10,513 nucleotides of DNA from an uncultured Eubacteriales bacterium. GTDB lineage: Bacteria; Bacillota_A; Clostridia; Peptostreptococcales; Anaerovoracaceae. Position 1 is the first letter of the stretch, and each line of letters opens with the position of its first letter. The stretch is from contig CACYHM010000016.1 of assembly GCA_902774195.1 (NCBI GenBank), positions 1 to 10,513 on the forward strand, in the 5' to 3' direction. Under the pieces are notes generated by a model that had not been told where the DNA came from, searched no databases, and saw nothing but the letters and a program-made list of their open reading frames with translations. Made by a program: the position numbers and the translations under genes. Positions 1-4,818 of the stretch are shown one piece after another.

Positions 1-29
1 GATTTGACGAAGAAAGTTTTTCAGGACCA

Positions 30-290
30 TTAAATGTCTCTTCCGTCATACTTTTTCGTCATCATCCTGATGAAATCATTATGAGCTTCATTTATAGCTC
101 TGTATTCAGCGGTAGTAATCCGTCCATTCATGTAATCGCTCGTAGCTTCTTTCCATTTGGCATCCAGTTCTACGGCGCGTTTACGTTCTTCTTCAGTCAG
201 CTGTTCCATAGTATACCCGCCTGCTACGGATTCGATATCCTCTATTCCCAGCTTCTTAAGCTCATCCTTGTAACATTTCTTGTCTTCCAT
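30..290 (-). CDS. Double-glycine leader peptide (paralogue A)
   Basis: An 86-residue protein with an N-terminal leader ending KLGIEDIESVAGG; the Gly-Gly is residues 24-25. Hydrophobic residues sit at -12, -7 and -4 and an acid at -8 from the cleavage point, as in leaders cut by C39-peptidase ABC exporters. The putative core (26-86) is highly charged, has no cysteine, is probably helical and contains GRITTAEY, which resembles the G-x-IT-x-x-E-Y/F pattern of SHOCT-type helical hairpins (inference). The ATG is preceded by GGGAGG about 8 nt upstream. A terminator at 403-440 separates it from the other four peptide genes, so it probably has its own promoter, though I could not find a convincing one. 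It is a close paralogue of the 703-957 product: 49 of 84 aligned positions are identical by hand count. Function is unknown; a secreted peptide precursor is the best reading. Confidence is high for the gene and moderate for the role. Confidence 0.8.
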   Translation of the reverse strand: MEDKKCYKDELKKLGIEDIESVAGGYTMEQLTEEERKRAVELDAKWKEATSDYMNGRITTAEYRAINEAHNDFIRMMTKKYDGRDI

Positions 291-402
291 TTCTTTATCC
301 TCCCTTGTTTAGATCAGGTATTGTCTTTGTCAGCAATTTTTTTATCCATACCATATACAATTTTACGTATCAGGAGGAGACAGGGCAAGTGACACTCCTC
401 AG

Positions 403-440
403 CACAAAAAGAGAGCCTGCAGGTTTGACCCCGCAGGCTC
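403..440 (-). terminator. Rho-independent terminator after the peptide gene at 464
   Basis: Read on the minus strand, an 8-bp perfect stem (GAGCCTGC at 433-440 with GCAGGCTC at 413-420) encloses a 12-nt loop and is followed by TCTTTTTG. It begins 23 nt after the stop codon of the 464-658 gene. It should end the transcript covering the genes from 1596 down to 464 and isolate the last peptide gene (30-290). Confidence 0.8.
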
Positions 441-463
441 GCTGAAAGCTTAGCTCAGCCAAT

Positions 464-658
464 TCACAGACCCTTGCAATACTTTTCCCAGTACTCTTCT
501 CCGTAATACATATATGTGTCGAAGTCAGGGTCGTTAGGGTCCAGAGTGAAGTGCCTCTCTCTCCCGCCGGCGACTTTTTCGAGCAGGTCAGGATTTAATT
601 CAAAGTTTTCATCACTGTTGCTGAAATACCCGTCATTCTGTGGATTCTTCTTTGTCAT
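464..658 (-). CDS. Double-glycine leader peptide (short core, C)
   Basis: A 64-residue protein. The leader ends ELNPDLLEKVAGG with Gly-Gly at residues 31-32, giving a short 32-residue core (33-64) that is rich in Asp, Tyr and Glu and has one Cys (C61). I chose the ATG at 658 because AAGGAG lies 6 nt before it. A longer reading would use a GTG at 706 that overlaps the upstream stop and would add 16 residues without a good binding site. Residues 40-59 align without gaps to residues 68-87 of the 1330-1596 product, 10 of 20 identical, with a DPN..D.D..M.Y...YW.K pattern. The ELxPDLLE leader block is shared with the 1037-1306 product. It is the last gene of the multi-peptide unit, 44 nt after the 703-957 gene, and is followed by a terminator. 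A secreted RiPP or bacteriocin-like precursor is inferred; the activity is unknown. Confidence 0.78.
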   Translation of the reverse strand: MTKKNPQNDGYFSNSDENFELNPDLLEKVAGGRERHFTLDPNDPDFDTYMYYGEEYWEKYCKGL

Positions 659-702
659 GACTTTCTCCTTTACTGTTTCCTCCGTTGCTCCGGGACTACC
701 CG

Positions 703-957
703 TCACTTTCTATCGTACTTATTTATCATCATCCTGTGGGTCTCTTTCATCTCATCAGTTATAGCATCGTATTCAGCGTCAGTGATCCGGCCCTCTCCGA
801 GATCGCACAAGGCTTTTTTCCATTTTCTGTCCACTTCGATGATGCGCCTGCGGTCTTCTTCCGTCATGTCTTTCAATAAATATCCGCCGGCTACGGATTC
901 GAGATCCTCTATTCCCAGCTTCTGAAGTTCATCCTTGTAATATTTATTGTCTTCCAT
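703..957 (-). CDS. Double-glycine leader peptide (paralogue B)
   Basis: An 84-residue protein with leader KLGIEDLESVAGG (Gly-Gly at 24-25) and a 59-residue charged, probably helical core containing GRITDAEY and one Cys. The start is taken at the internal ATG at 957, because AAGGAG lies 9 nt upstream and because it then begins MED like its paralogue at 30-290. The longer reading from 999 would add 14 residues. Leader identity to the paralogue is 21 of 25 but core identity is only 28 of 59 (hand counts), the typical behaviour of RiPP precursor families in which the enzyme-recognised leader is constrained. It lies 79 nt after the 1037-1306 gene; I found no strong promoter in that gap, so co-transcription is likely. 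Its function is unknown. Confidence 0.8.
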   Translation of the reverse strand: MEDNKYYKDELQKLGIEDLESVAGGYLLKDMTEEDRRRIIEVDRKWKKALCDLGEGRITDAEYDAITDEMKETHRMMINKYDRK

Positions 958-1036
958 TTCTATGGACTCCTTATATCCTTCTGTCATCCTGCTTTTCATG
1001 TTATGTACCGTTTTATCAGATATTGTAATTTAAGTA

Positions 1037-1306
1037 TTAATCATCCCATTCAATTTTTCTCTTTTGACATAACTCGCATTCATAGACAGAGTTATATCCC
1101 CAGATCACGCCCTTTTTTCTGCCGATAAATTTCCATTTGTGCTGACATCCGGTATCTATTCCTTCTCCTCCTCCTCCTGAAGCTCCCTCCAGCAGGTCAG
1201 GTGAAAGCTCGATCTTATTATCCGCGATGAATTTCATCCGCTCTTCGTGAGTTTTACATTTTCTTGCTTCTTCAAGCATCTCTTCTGTGAGTTCATCTAT
1301 CTTCAT
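1037..1306 (-). CDS. Nif11-like/double-glycine leader peptide with zinc-ribbon-like core (D)
   Basis: An 89-residue protein. Residues 1-45 form a long leader: a helical, acidic stretch (LTEEMLEEARKCKTHEER) and then IELSPDLLEGASGG with Gly-Gly at 44-45. This size and layout recall Nif11-type leaders of Clostridia (family knowledge); I cannot run the domain model. The core (46-89) starts with a glycine-rich patch and then has C54-x-H56 and, 20 residues later, C77-x-x-C80, a CxH...CxxC arrangement expected to bind zinc. Aromatic residues W58, W69, Y71, Y75 and W87 surround it. A GAGGA binding site sits 7 nt before the ATG, and the gene begins 23 nt after the 1330-1596 gene, so the two are probably one transcript. 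Either a secreted metal-binding peptide or an intracellular zinc ribbon with a fortuitous GG is possible; the shared leader block with the 464-658 product favours export. Confidence 0.75.
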   Translation of the reverse strand: MKIDELTEEMLEEARKCKTHEERMKFIADNKIELSPDLLEGASGGGGEGIDTGCQHKWKFIGRKKGVIWGYNSVYECELCQKRKIEWDD

Positions 1307-1329
1307 TGTGTCTTCCTCTTTACTATAGT

Positions 1330-1596
1330 TCAGATTTTCCCCCAGTACTTGTCAAAATATGCCATGATCTCATCATAGTCTTCCGGATTCGGATCTGTTG
1401 AAAGCAGCGTAGGCTGCTTGCGCCATACAGCCTGTATGTCTCTTTCCGCAATTTCCTTATCAGGCTCCATACTATGAAGGCCTATCATGTACTGCCTGAG
1501 CTGGTCGTATCTGACCGCGCCGCCTGCGACTCCATCCAGTTCATCAATATCGATCTTATACTTCCCGATGAATTCTTCTAATTGTTTTTCATTCAT
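1330..1596 (-). CDS. Double-glycine leader peptide (E)
   Basis: An 88-residue protein. The leader MNEKQLEEFIGKYKIDIDEL leads to DGVAGG, with Gly-Gly at 25-26, I at -12, E at -8, L at -7 and V at -4. The 62-residue core contains no cysteine and ends with DPNPEDYDEIMAYFDKYWGK (68-87), which matches the core tail of the 464-658 product at 10 of 20 positions. I placed the start at 1596 because GGGAGG lies 6-7 nt upstream. The alternative ATG at 1611 overlaps that binding site. This is the first peptide gene, 88 nt after the zinc-ribbon gene ending at 1685, with a possible promoter in the gap. It is probably a secreted peptide precursor; the modification and activity are unknown. Confidence 0.77.
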   Translation of the reverse strand: MNEKQLEEFIGKYKIDIDELDGVAGGAVRYDQLRQYMIGLHSMEPDKEIAERDIQAVWRKQPTLLSTDPNPEDYDEIMAYFDKYWGKI

Positions 1597-1623
1597 ATCA
1601 GAACCTCCCATATTTATGATCTA

Positions 1624-1652
1624 TACATACGATATACGGGTTTGCGTTTCAA
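1624..1652 (-). promoter_or_regulatory. Possible promoter for the peptide cluster
   Basis: On the minus strand TTGAAA (1647-1652) is followed after 17 nt by TATGTA (1624-1629), with TATAGA overlapping as an alternative -10. The -35 box lies inside a short dyad, GTTTG-AAACG-CAAAC. The -35 is good and the -10 mediocre, so the call is weak. If false, the peptide genes would be transcribed from the acyltransferase operon upstream, since I see no terminator between 1685 and 1596. Confidence 0.35.
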
Positions 1653-1684
1653 ACGGAGACATGGCAAGCGGCTTCTCAGGCACT

Positions 1685-1975
1685 TCAGAAAAACTTTCCA
1701 TGCTCATCTTTGAACACGAAGTCCGAGGTGCCGCCGCAGGCCATGCACTTGAAAGACCTGTATCCGAAGCCTTCTCCGCAGCCCCCGAAGCCCGTCTGCA
1801 GGTCTCCGGAACCGCAGAAAGCACATTTCAGTTCCGCATCGCCCAGGCGGTCATCGACCGCCCTGTGCTGACCGTAGTTCGGCAGCTTCCTCAGATCTGT
1901 TATGTTTTGTTCTTCATGACTGAGATCCACGCGCCGCGCATCGTCTTCAGTCATCACCCATTTGCCATCCGCCAT
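1685..1975 (-). CDS. Small zinc-ribbon protein, unknown function
   Basis: A 96-residue protein with two CxxC knuckles, C51-AF-C54 and C77-MA-C80, 22 residues apart, plus C66 in the glycine-rich linker (GFGGCGEGFG). This is the classic layout of a zinc ribbon (inference from spacing; the fold was not tested). The first 45 residues are charged and contain no recognisable domain. There is no double-glycine leader, signal peptide or membrane segment, so it is probably cytoplasmic. AGGTGG lies about 4-6 nt before the ATG. It follows the PlsC-like gene by 21 nt and is likely in the same operon. It lies just upstream of the peptide cluster, one member of which (1037-1306) also has a zinc-ribbon-like core with GY.S...C..C spacing. 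I do not recognise a named family. Confidence 0.75.
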   Translation of the reverse strand: MADGKWVMTEDDARRVDLSHEEQNITDLRKLPNYGQHRAVDDRLGDAELKCAFCGSGDLQTGFGGCGEGFGYRSFKCMACGGTSDFVFKDEHGKFF

Positions 1976-1996
1976 AGATCCACCTGCTTCTCCCGG

Positions 1997-2743
1997 TCAT
2001 TTCCTGTTTACGGGATAATCCTTCTTCGGTATATTCGGATACGGCACCACCGTATGCTCCGGCAGCGCTCTTGCGATGTCCGTTATCTCTTTCATCAGGT
2101 ATCCGTTTATCCTTTTTCTCTCTTCGTTCTTCGGAGCGCTGCTGTCGAATCTTACAGGCCTGCCCAGATACATGCCCTTCAGCGCCGGAGCAATATACAG
2201 CGGCACAAAGCAGATCTCCTTGCCCGTCTTTTTGTGATACATACGGGCGACGTCTGTGTAGCGTTCCTGGAATTCGTACAGTATATCGTTATACGGAACA
2301 TTATGCTCCGGGAATATCACTACGCTTATCCCCTGCACGAGTTTGTCCACAGTAGTCCGGAAAGTCGACATAACGCGGGTCCCGTGATAGACGCCTATGC
2401 AGTTCGCGTTGTTGAACACACAGACAGAGACCGGTGCTATGAGATACGAAAGGATGCGAAAGAACCACCTGTTATACGCAGGCTTGTTCGACCAGAAGTC
2501 CTGAAACGCATAGGCCGGAACCTCTTTCAGATGCATCATCTCGCCTGCGCACCAGGTATATCTTTCGGCCGGAAAGTAAAGCTCGCAGCTTATCGGCCCG
2601 TTCATCTTACAGTGATTTCCCACCGCTATGAAAGGCTCGCCTTCAGGAAGGTTCTCTGTCCCGTGTGCCGTGATCTTCGGGTAAAACAGCTTTACCAGCC
2701 AACGTATTATTCTGTAGCAGCGATAGGATATACGCTCTTTCAT
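1997..2743 (-). CDS. PlsC-like lysophospholipid/1-acylglycerol-3-phosphate acyltransferase family protein
   Basis: A 248-residue protein of the PlsC/LPLAT fold, which transfers acyl groups to lysophosphatidic acid or related acceptors at the membrane. Residues 38-50 (FIAVGNHCKMNGP) hold the first acyltransferase block with H44. The usual HX4D is not met: the Asp position is G49, preceded by N48. The later FPEG-type block reads FPEHN at 144-148, followed by a PLYIAPALKG segment (181-190). The length fits the family, and a hydrophobic patch at 97-110 could be membrane-associated. The missing Asp suggests a divergent clade rather than a damaged gene, since the frame is intact and the other blocks are present. 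The gene starts 9 nt after the stop of the E2-like gene and has no clear ribosome binding site, so translational coupling is likely. The substrate cannot be told from sequence. Confidence 0.82.
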   Translation of the reverse strand: MKERISYRCYRIIRWLVKLFYPKITAHGTENLPEGEPFIAVGNHCKMNGPISCELYFPAERYTWCAGEMMHLKEVPAYAFQDFWSNKPAYNRWFFRILSYLIAPVSVCVFNNANCIGVYHGTRVMSTFRTTVDKLVQGISVVIFPEHNVPYNDILYEFQERYTDVARMYHKKTGKEICFVPLYIAPALKGMYLGRPVRFDSSAPKNEERKRINGYLMKEITDIARALPEHTVVPYPNIPKKDYPVNRK

Positions 2744-2752
2744 CGCGTGGGG

Positions 2753-3643
2753 CTAAAACTCTACAGGCTCGCCCATAGGCCTCTCAAGGAGTTCAGGCTC
2801 CTCGAGCAGCTTCTTCAGCAGGCGGACCGACTTTGAGCAGTAGTATCCGTCGGAGATCCTCTCATCGATGGTGAGGCCGATATCGACGCTCATGCGCATC
2901 TCCATCCTGCCCTTCTCATCATAGTAAGGTCTCTCTTTCATCTCTCCGATGATGACGAACACCGATGTAGTGCCCCAGTTGGTGAGATGATGGTATCCCG
3001 CTTTCAGCTTTATTGAGCCGAGGTTCGAGAGCACGACCGACTGCTGGAACGGATCAGTGGCGATCACCGACTGAGGCATCCAGCCGTGTCTGTCGAGGAA
3101 TCTCGCCCCGGTGCCGAGCAGCTTCTTCAGAGGCAGCGGAGTCTTCTGAAGCATGTCCATGCTTTCAGTGGACTGGTCCTTGCCCTCGTGACGGACATAA
3201 GATACCTGCCTGTATATCTCATCGTGCACGCTGTCAAGCGTGAAATCCTCTTTCGAATGTATTACCGCCAGCGCTTCATCACCGTCATCGGAGAAGATCT
3301 TCTTCACCGTGAATGCCGCGGTCACCTCGTTGCGCTGATACAGATTGTAGTTCGCGATAAAGCGGTTCAGCTGCGGGCGCAGGGTGATGGTCTTCAGTAC
3401 AGCAGTTACCATCAGCTGAAAGAAGTTGTATTTGTATTCCGGGCCGGCTGCATTCTTCTTTTCGAGAAAGGCCATGGCATTCGTCAGATCGATCTGCTCT
3501 GAGATGTAAGCCTCGTTGTCGCAGCGGTTAGGGTACATCAGAGGCATTATGAAATGCATCGAATCGATGTCCTTAAGCAGTTTCCCGTCCCTTCTGTCTC
3601 CCCATGCAGGAAGTCTTATCCCTTTGATATTGATCATATTCAT
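2753..3643 (-). CDS. Standalone 2-oxoacid dehydrogenase E2-type acyltransferase-fold protein
   Basis: A 296-residue protein resembling the catalytic domain of dihydrolipoamide acyltransferases (chloramphenicol-acetyltransferase fold). It has no lipoyl or peripheral-subunit-binding domain. Recognisable blocks are FFQLMVTAVLKTITLRPQLN (74-93), NEVTAAFTVKK (105-115), SVVLSNLGS (202-210) and DERISDG (260-266). The last corresponds to the DHRxxDG active-site motif, but the catalytic His is Glu261; Asp265 and Gly266 are kept. It is therefore unlikely to work as an E2 subunit, and no E1 or E3 gene is nearby. It may acylate another acceptor or act non-catalytically. The ATG at 3643 was chosen because homology begins there; an upstream TTG at 3736 lies inside the predicted -35 box. 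A strong AGGAGG at 3688-3693 is oddly 44 nt upstream of this ATG with no start codon nearby. It is the first gene of an operon with the PlsC-like gene. Confidence 0.75.
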   Translation of the reverse strand: MNMINIKGIRLPAWGDRRDGKLLKDIDSMHFIMPLMYPNRCDNEAYISEQIDLTNAMAFLEKKNAAGPEYKYNFFQLMVTAVLKTITLRPQLNRFIANYNLYQRNEVTAAFTVKKIFSDDGDEALAVIHSKEDFTLDSVHDEIYRQVSYVRHEGKDQSTESMDMLQKTPLPLKKLLGTGARFLDRHGWMPQSVIATDPFQQSVVLSNLGSIKLKAGYHHLTNWGTTSVFVIIGEMKERPYYDEKGRMEMRMSVDIGLTIDERISDGYYCSKSVRLLKKLLEEPELLERPMGEPVEF

Positions 3644-3706
3644 ACGGCGCCCGTGTCCCCTGTCTTCAAGCCGGACCGGTCCGCCTTCCTCCTTTTCACA
3701 GGATAT

Positions 3707-3736
3707 ATGATAATAAAAAACGGCTGTATGTTTCAA
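3707..3736 (-). promoter_or_regulatory. Predicted sigma-A promoter of the E2-like/PlsC operon
   Basis: On the minus strand TTGAAA (3731-3736, 5 of 6 to consensus) is followed after 18 nt by TATCAT (3707-3712, 5 of 6). Transcription would begin near 3700, about 57 nt before the ATG at 3643. The -35 lies in the loop and right arm of the hairpin at 3721-3742, so a dyad-binding regulator could act here. The same bases can also be read as a hairpin plus U-tract terminator. Confidence 0.45.
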
Positions 3737-3742
3737 CAGTCG
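3721..3742. repeat. Hairpin, copy 1 of a repeated dyad (second copy at 9652-9675)
   Basis: Arms CGGCTGT (3721-3727) and ACAGTCG (3736-3742) enclose an 8-nt loop. Six A residues precede it (3715-3720), so on the minus strand it is followed by TTTTTTATT, like an intrinsic terminator. The 18-mer at 3722-3739 matches 9654-9671 at 17 positions. No minus-strand gene ends shortly before it: the nearest is at 4815, more than 1 kb away and antisense to the gene at 3757. Confidence 0.55.
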
Positions 3743-3756
3743 TTTGATGTGATACT

Positions 3757-4818
3757 ATGTTCCATGAGGATATGAAACAGACTGACAAGAGGATCGCAAA
3801 ATCTATCAGGATCTCTGTCATCCTGCTGTGCGCGGCAGGAATGCTTTTGATTGCCGCACGGTATGCAGGCGGCTTTGCGCAGTGGTACAGCGTCAATGTC
3901 TATTCTCTGATCACAGCGACCGCAGGCCGTCTTTCCGGCGCAGCGCCGTTCTCGGTCGCCGAAGCCGCAGTCTGCGTCCTGCCTTTTATCATCATCGCGG
4001 ATCTCATCCGCTGCCGCAAGAGACTCAGAGAAGCCTTTTCACGCATCCTTCTGCTCGTATCTGTGCTTTTCTTCCTTTACGCTGCAAACTGCGGAGTAAA
4101 CTACCACAGAGACACGTTCGCAGATACAGAGGCTCTGTCCGGTGCGGAGTTTACAAAAGATCAGCTGGCGGAATTCTGTGAATACATAATCTCAAATCTG
4201 TATGAATGCGGTCCGTATCCTGAATATCCTCAGGGCAGCGAACTTGCCGGTGAGGCACGTAAGTCCATGACAAAGCTTTCGGAGCATGAGCCGTCACTCC
4301 GCGGGTATTATCCTGCCCCAAAGCAGCTCACCGTACTTTCCGGAGCTTTCTCAGCCATGGGTGTCAGCGGTATCTACTCACCTTTCACCGTTGAAGCAAA
4401 CATAAACGGAGAGATGCCGGATATGGAAAAGCCCTTTACCGCGTGCCATGAGCTTTCACACCTGAGGGGATACATGAATGAAGGGGAGGCCAGCTATATA
4501 GGCTGGCTGGCCTGCACAGGATCTGACGATCAGTCATTCAAAAGAAGCGGGTGGCTCATTGCATGGGTATATGCAGGAGGCACCCTTAAAAGAGTCGATC
4601 CCGAGAGATATGACAGTCTGCGCGCAAAGCTTCCTTCGTACGCCGTCTCCGAGATCGAGGCCAACGATCTGTTCTGGTCTTCTCATGTAACAAAAGCTTC
4701 TGAAATACAGGACCGGGTCAACGATGCCTATCTGAAGGCGAACGGTCAGAAAGGCGGCATACAGTCGTACGGCATGCTGACCACGCTTATGCTGATGCAT
4801 TACTATTCAGCCCGCTAG
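3757..4818 (+). CDS. DUF3810-like membrane zinc metallopeptidase
   Basis: A 353-residue protein, the only plus-strand gene. Three hydrophobic segments lie near 18-36, 66-84 and 96-112, followed by a large domain with ACHELSHLRGYMNEGEAS, whose HELSH (231-235) is a gluzincin-type HExxH zinc motif; E242 or E244 could be the third ligand. This arrangement fits the DUF3810 family of membrane-anchored putative peptidases (recognised from memory; no search run). Its substrate is unknown. The start is uncertain: ATG at 3757 and ATG at 3772 are both in frame and neither has a good ribosome binding site. A hairpin (3721-3742) sits just upstream. It is divergent from the E2-like operon and converges with the phosphatase gene, their stop codons sharing the tetramer CTAG at 4815-4818. 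No terminator follows it. Confidence 0.8.
   Translation: MFHEDMKQTDKRIAKSIRISVILLCAAGMLLIAARYAGGFAQWYSVNVYSLITATAGRLSGAAPFSVAEAAVCVLPFIIIADLIRCRKRLREAFSRILLLVSVLFFLYAANCGVNYHRDTFADTEALSGAEFTKDQLAEFCEYIISNLYECGPYPEYPQGSELAGEARKSMTKLSEHEPSLRGYYPAPKQLTVLSGAFSAMGVSGIYSPFTVEANINGEMPDMEKPFTACHELSHLRGYMNEGEASYIGWLACTGSDDQSFKRSGWLIAWVYAGGTLKRVDPERYDSLRAKLPSYAVSEIEANDLFWSSHVTKASEIQDRVNDAYLKANGQKGGIQSYGMLTTLMLMHYYSAR

Noticed and set aside
374..400. Inverted repeat GAGGAG...CTCCTC between the terminator and the last peptide gene
   Set aside because: Six purine-rich pairs with a 15-nt loop and no T-run; such matches are common by chance. It could belong to a leader RNA, but nothing else supports that.
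301..400. Promoter for the 30-290 gene (TTGCTG, 17 nt, TCTAAA on the minus strand)
   Set aside because: Each box matches consensus at only 3-4 of 6 positions; a separate promoter is expected from the terminator at 403-440, but I cannot place it.
659..706. GTG start at 706 for peptide C
   Set aside because: It overlaps the upstream stop codon, lacks a binding site and adds 16 residues before the leader, whereas ATG 658 has AAGGAG at ideal spacing.
1487..2836. A 449-codon open frame on the plus strand
   Set aside because: It lies antisense to the PlsC-like, zinc-ribbon and E2-like genes, all of which have family motifs or good binding sites. Its own translation shows no domain and has a shadow-like composition rich in Arg, His and Ser.
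3643..3736. Longer start (TTG at 3736) for the E2-like gene
   Set aside because: The TTG lies within the predicted -35 box and hairpin, has no ribosome binding site, and the extra 31 residues have no family similarity.
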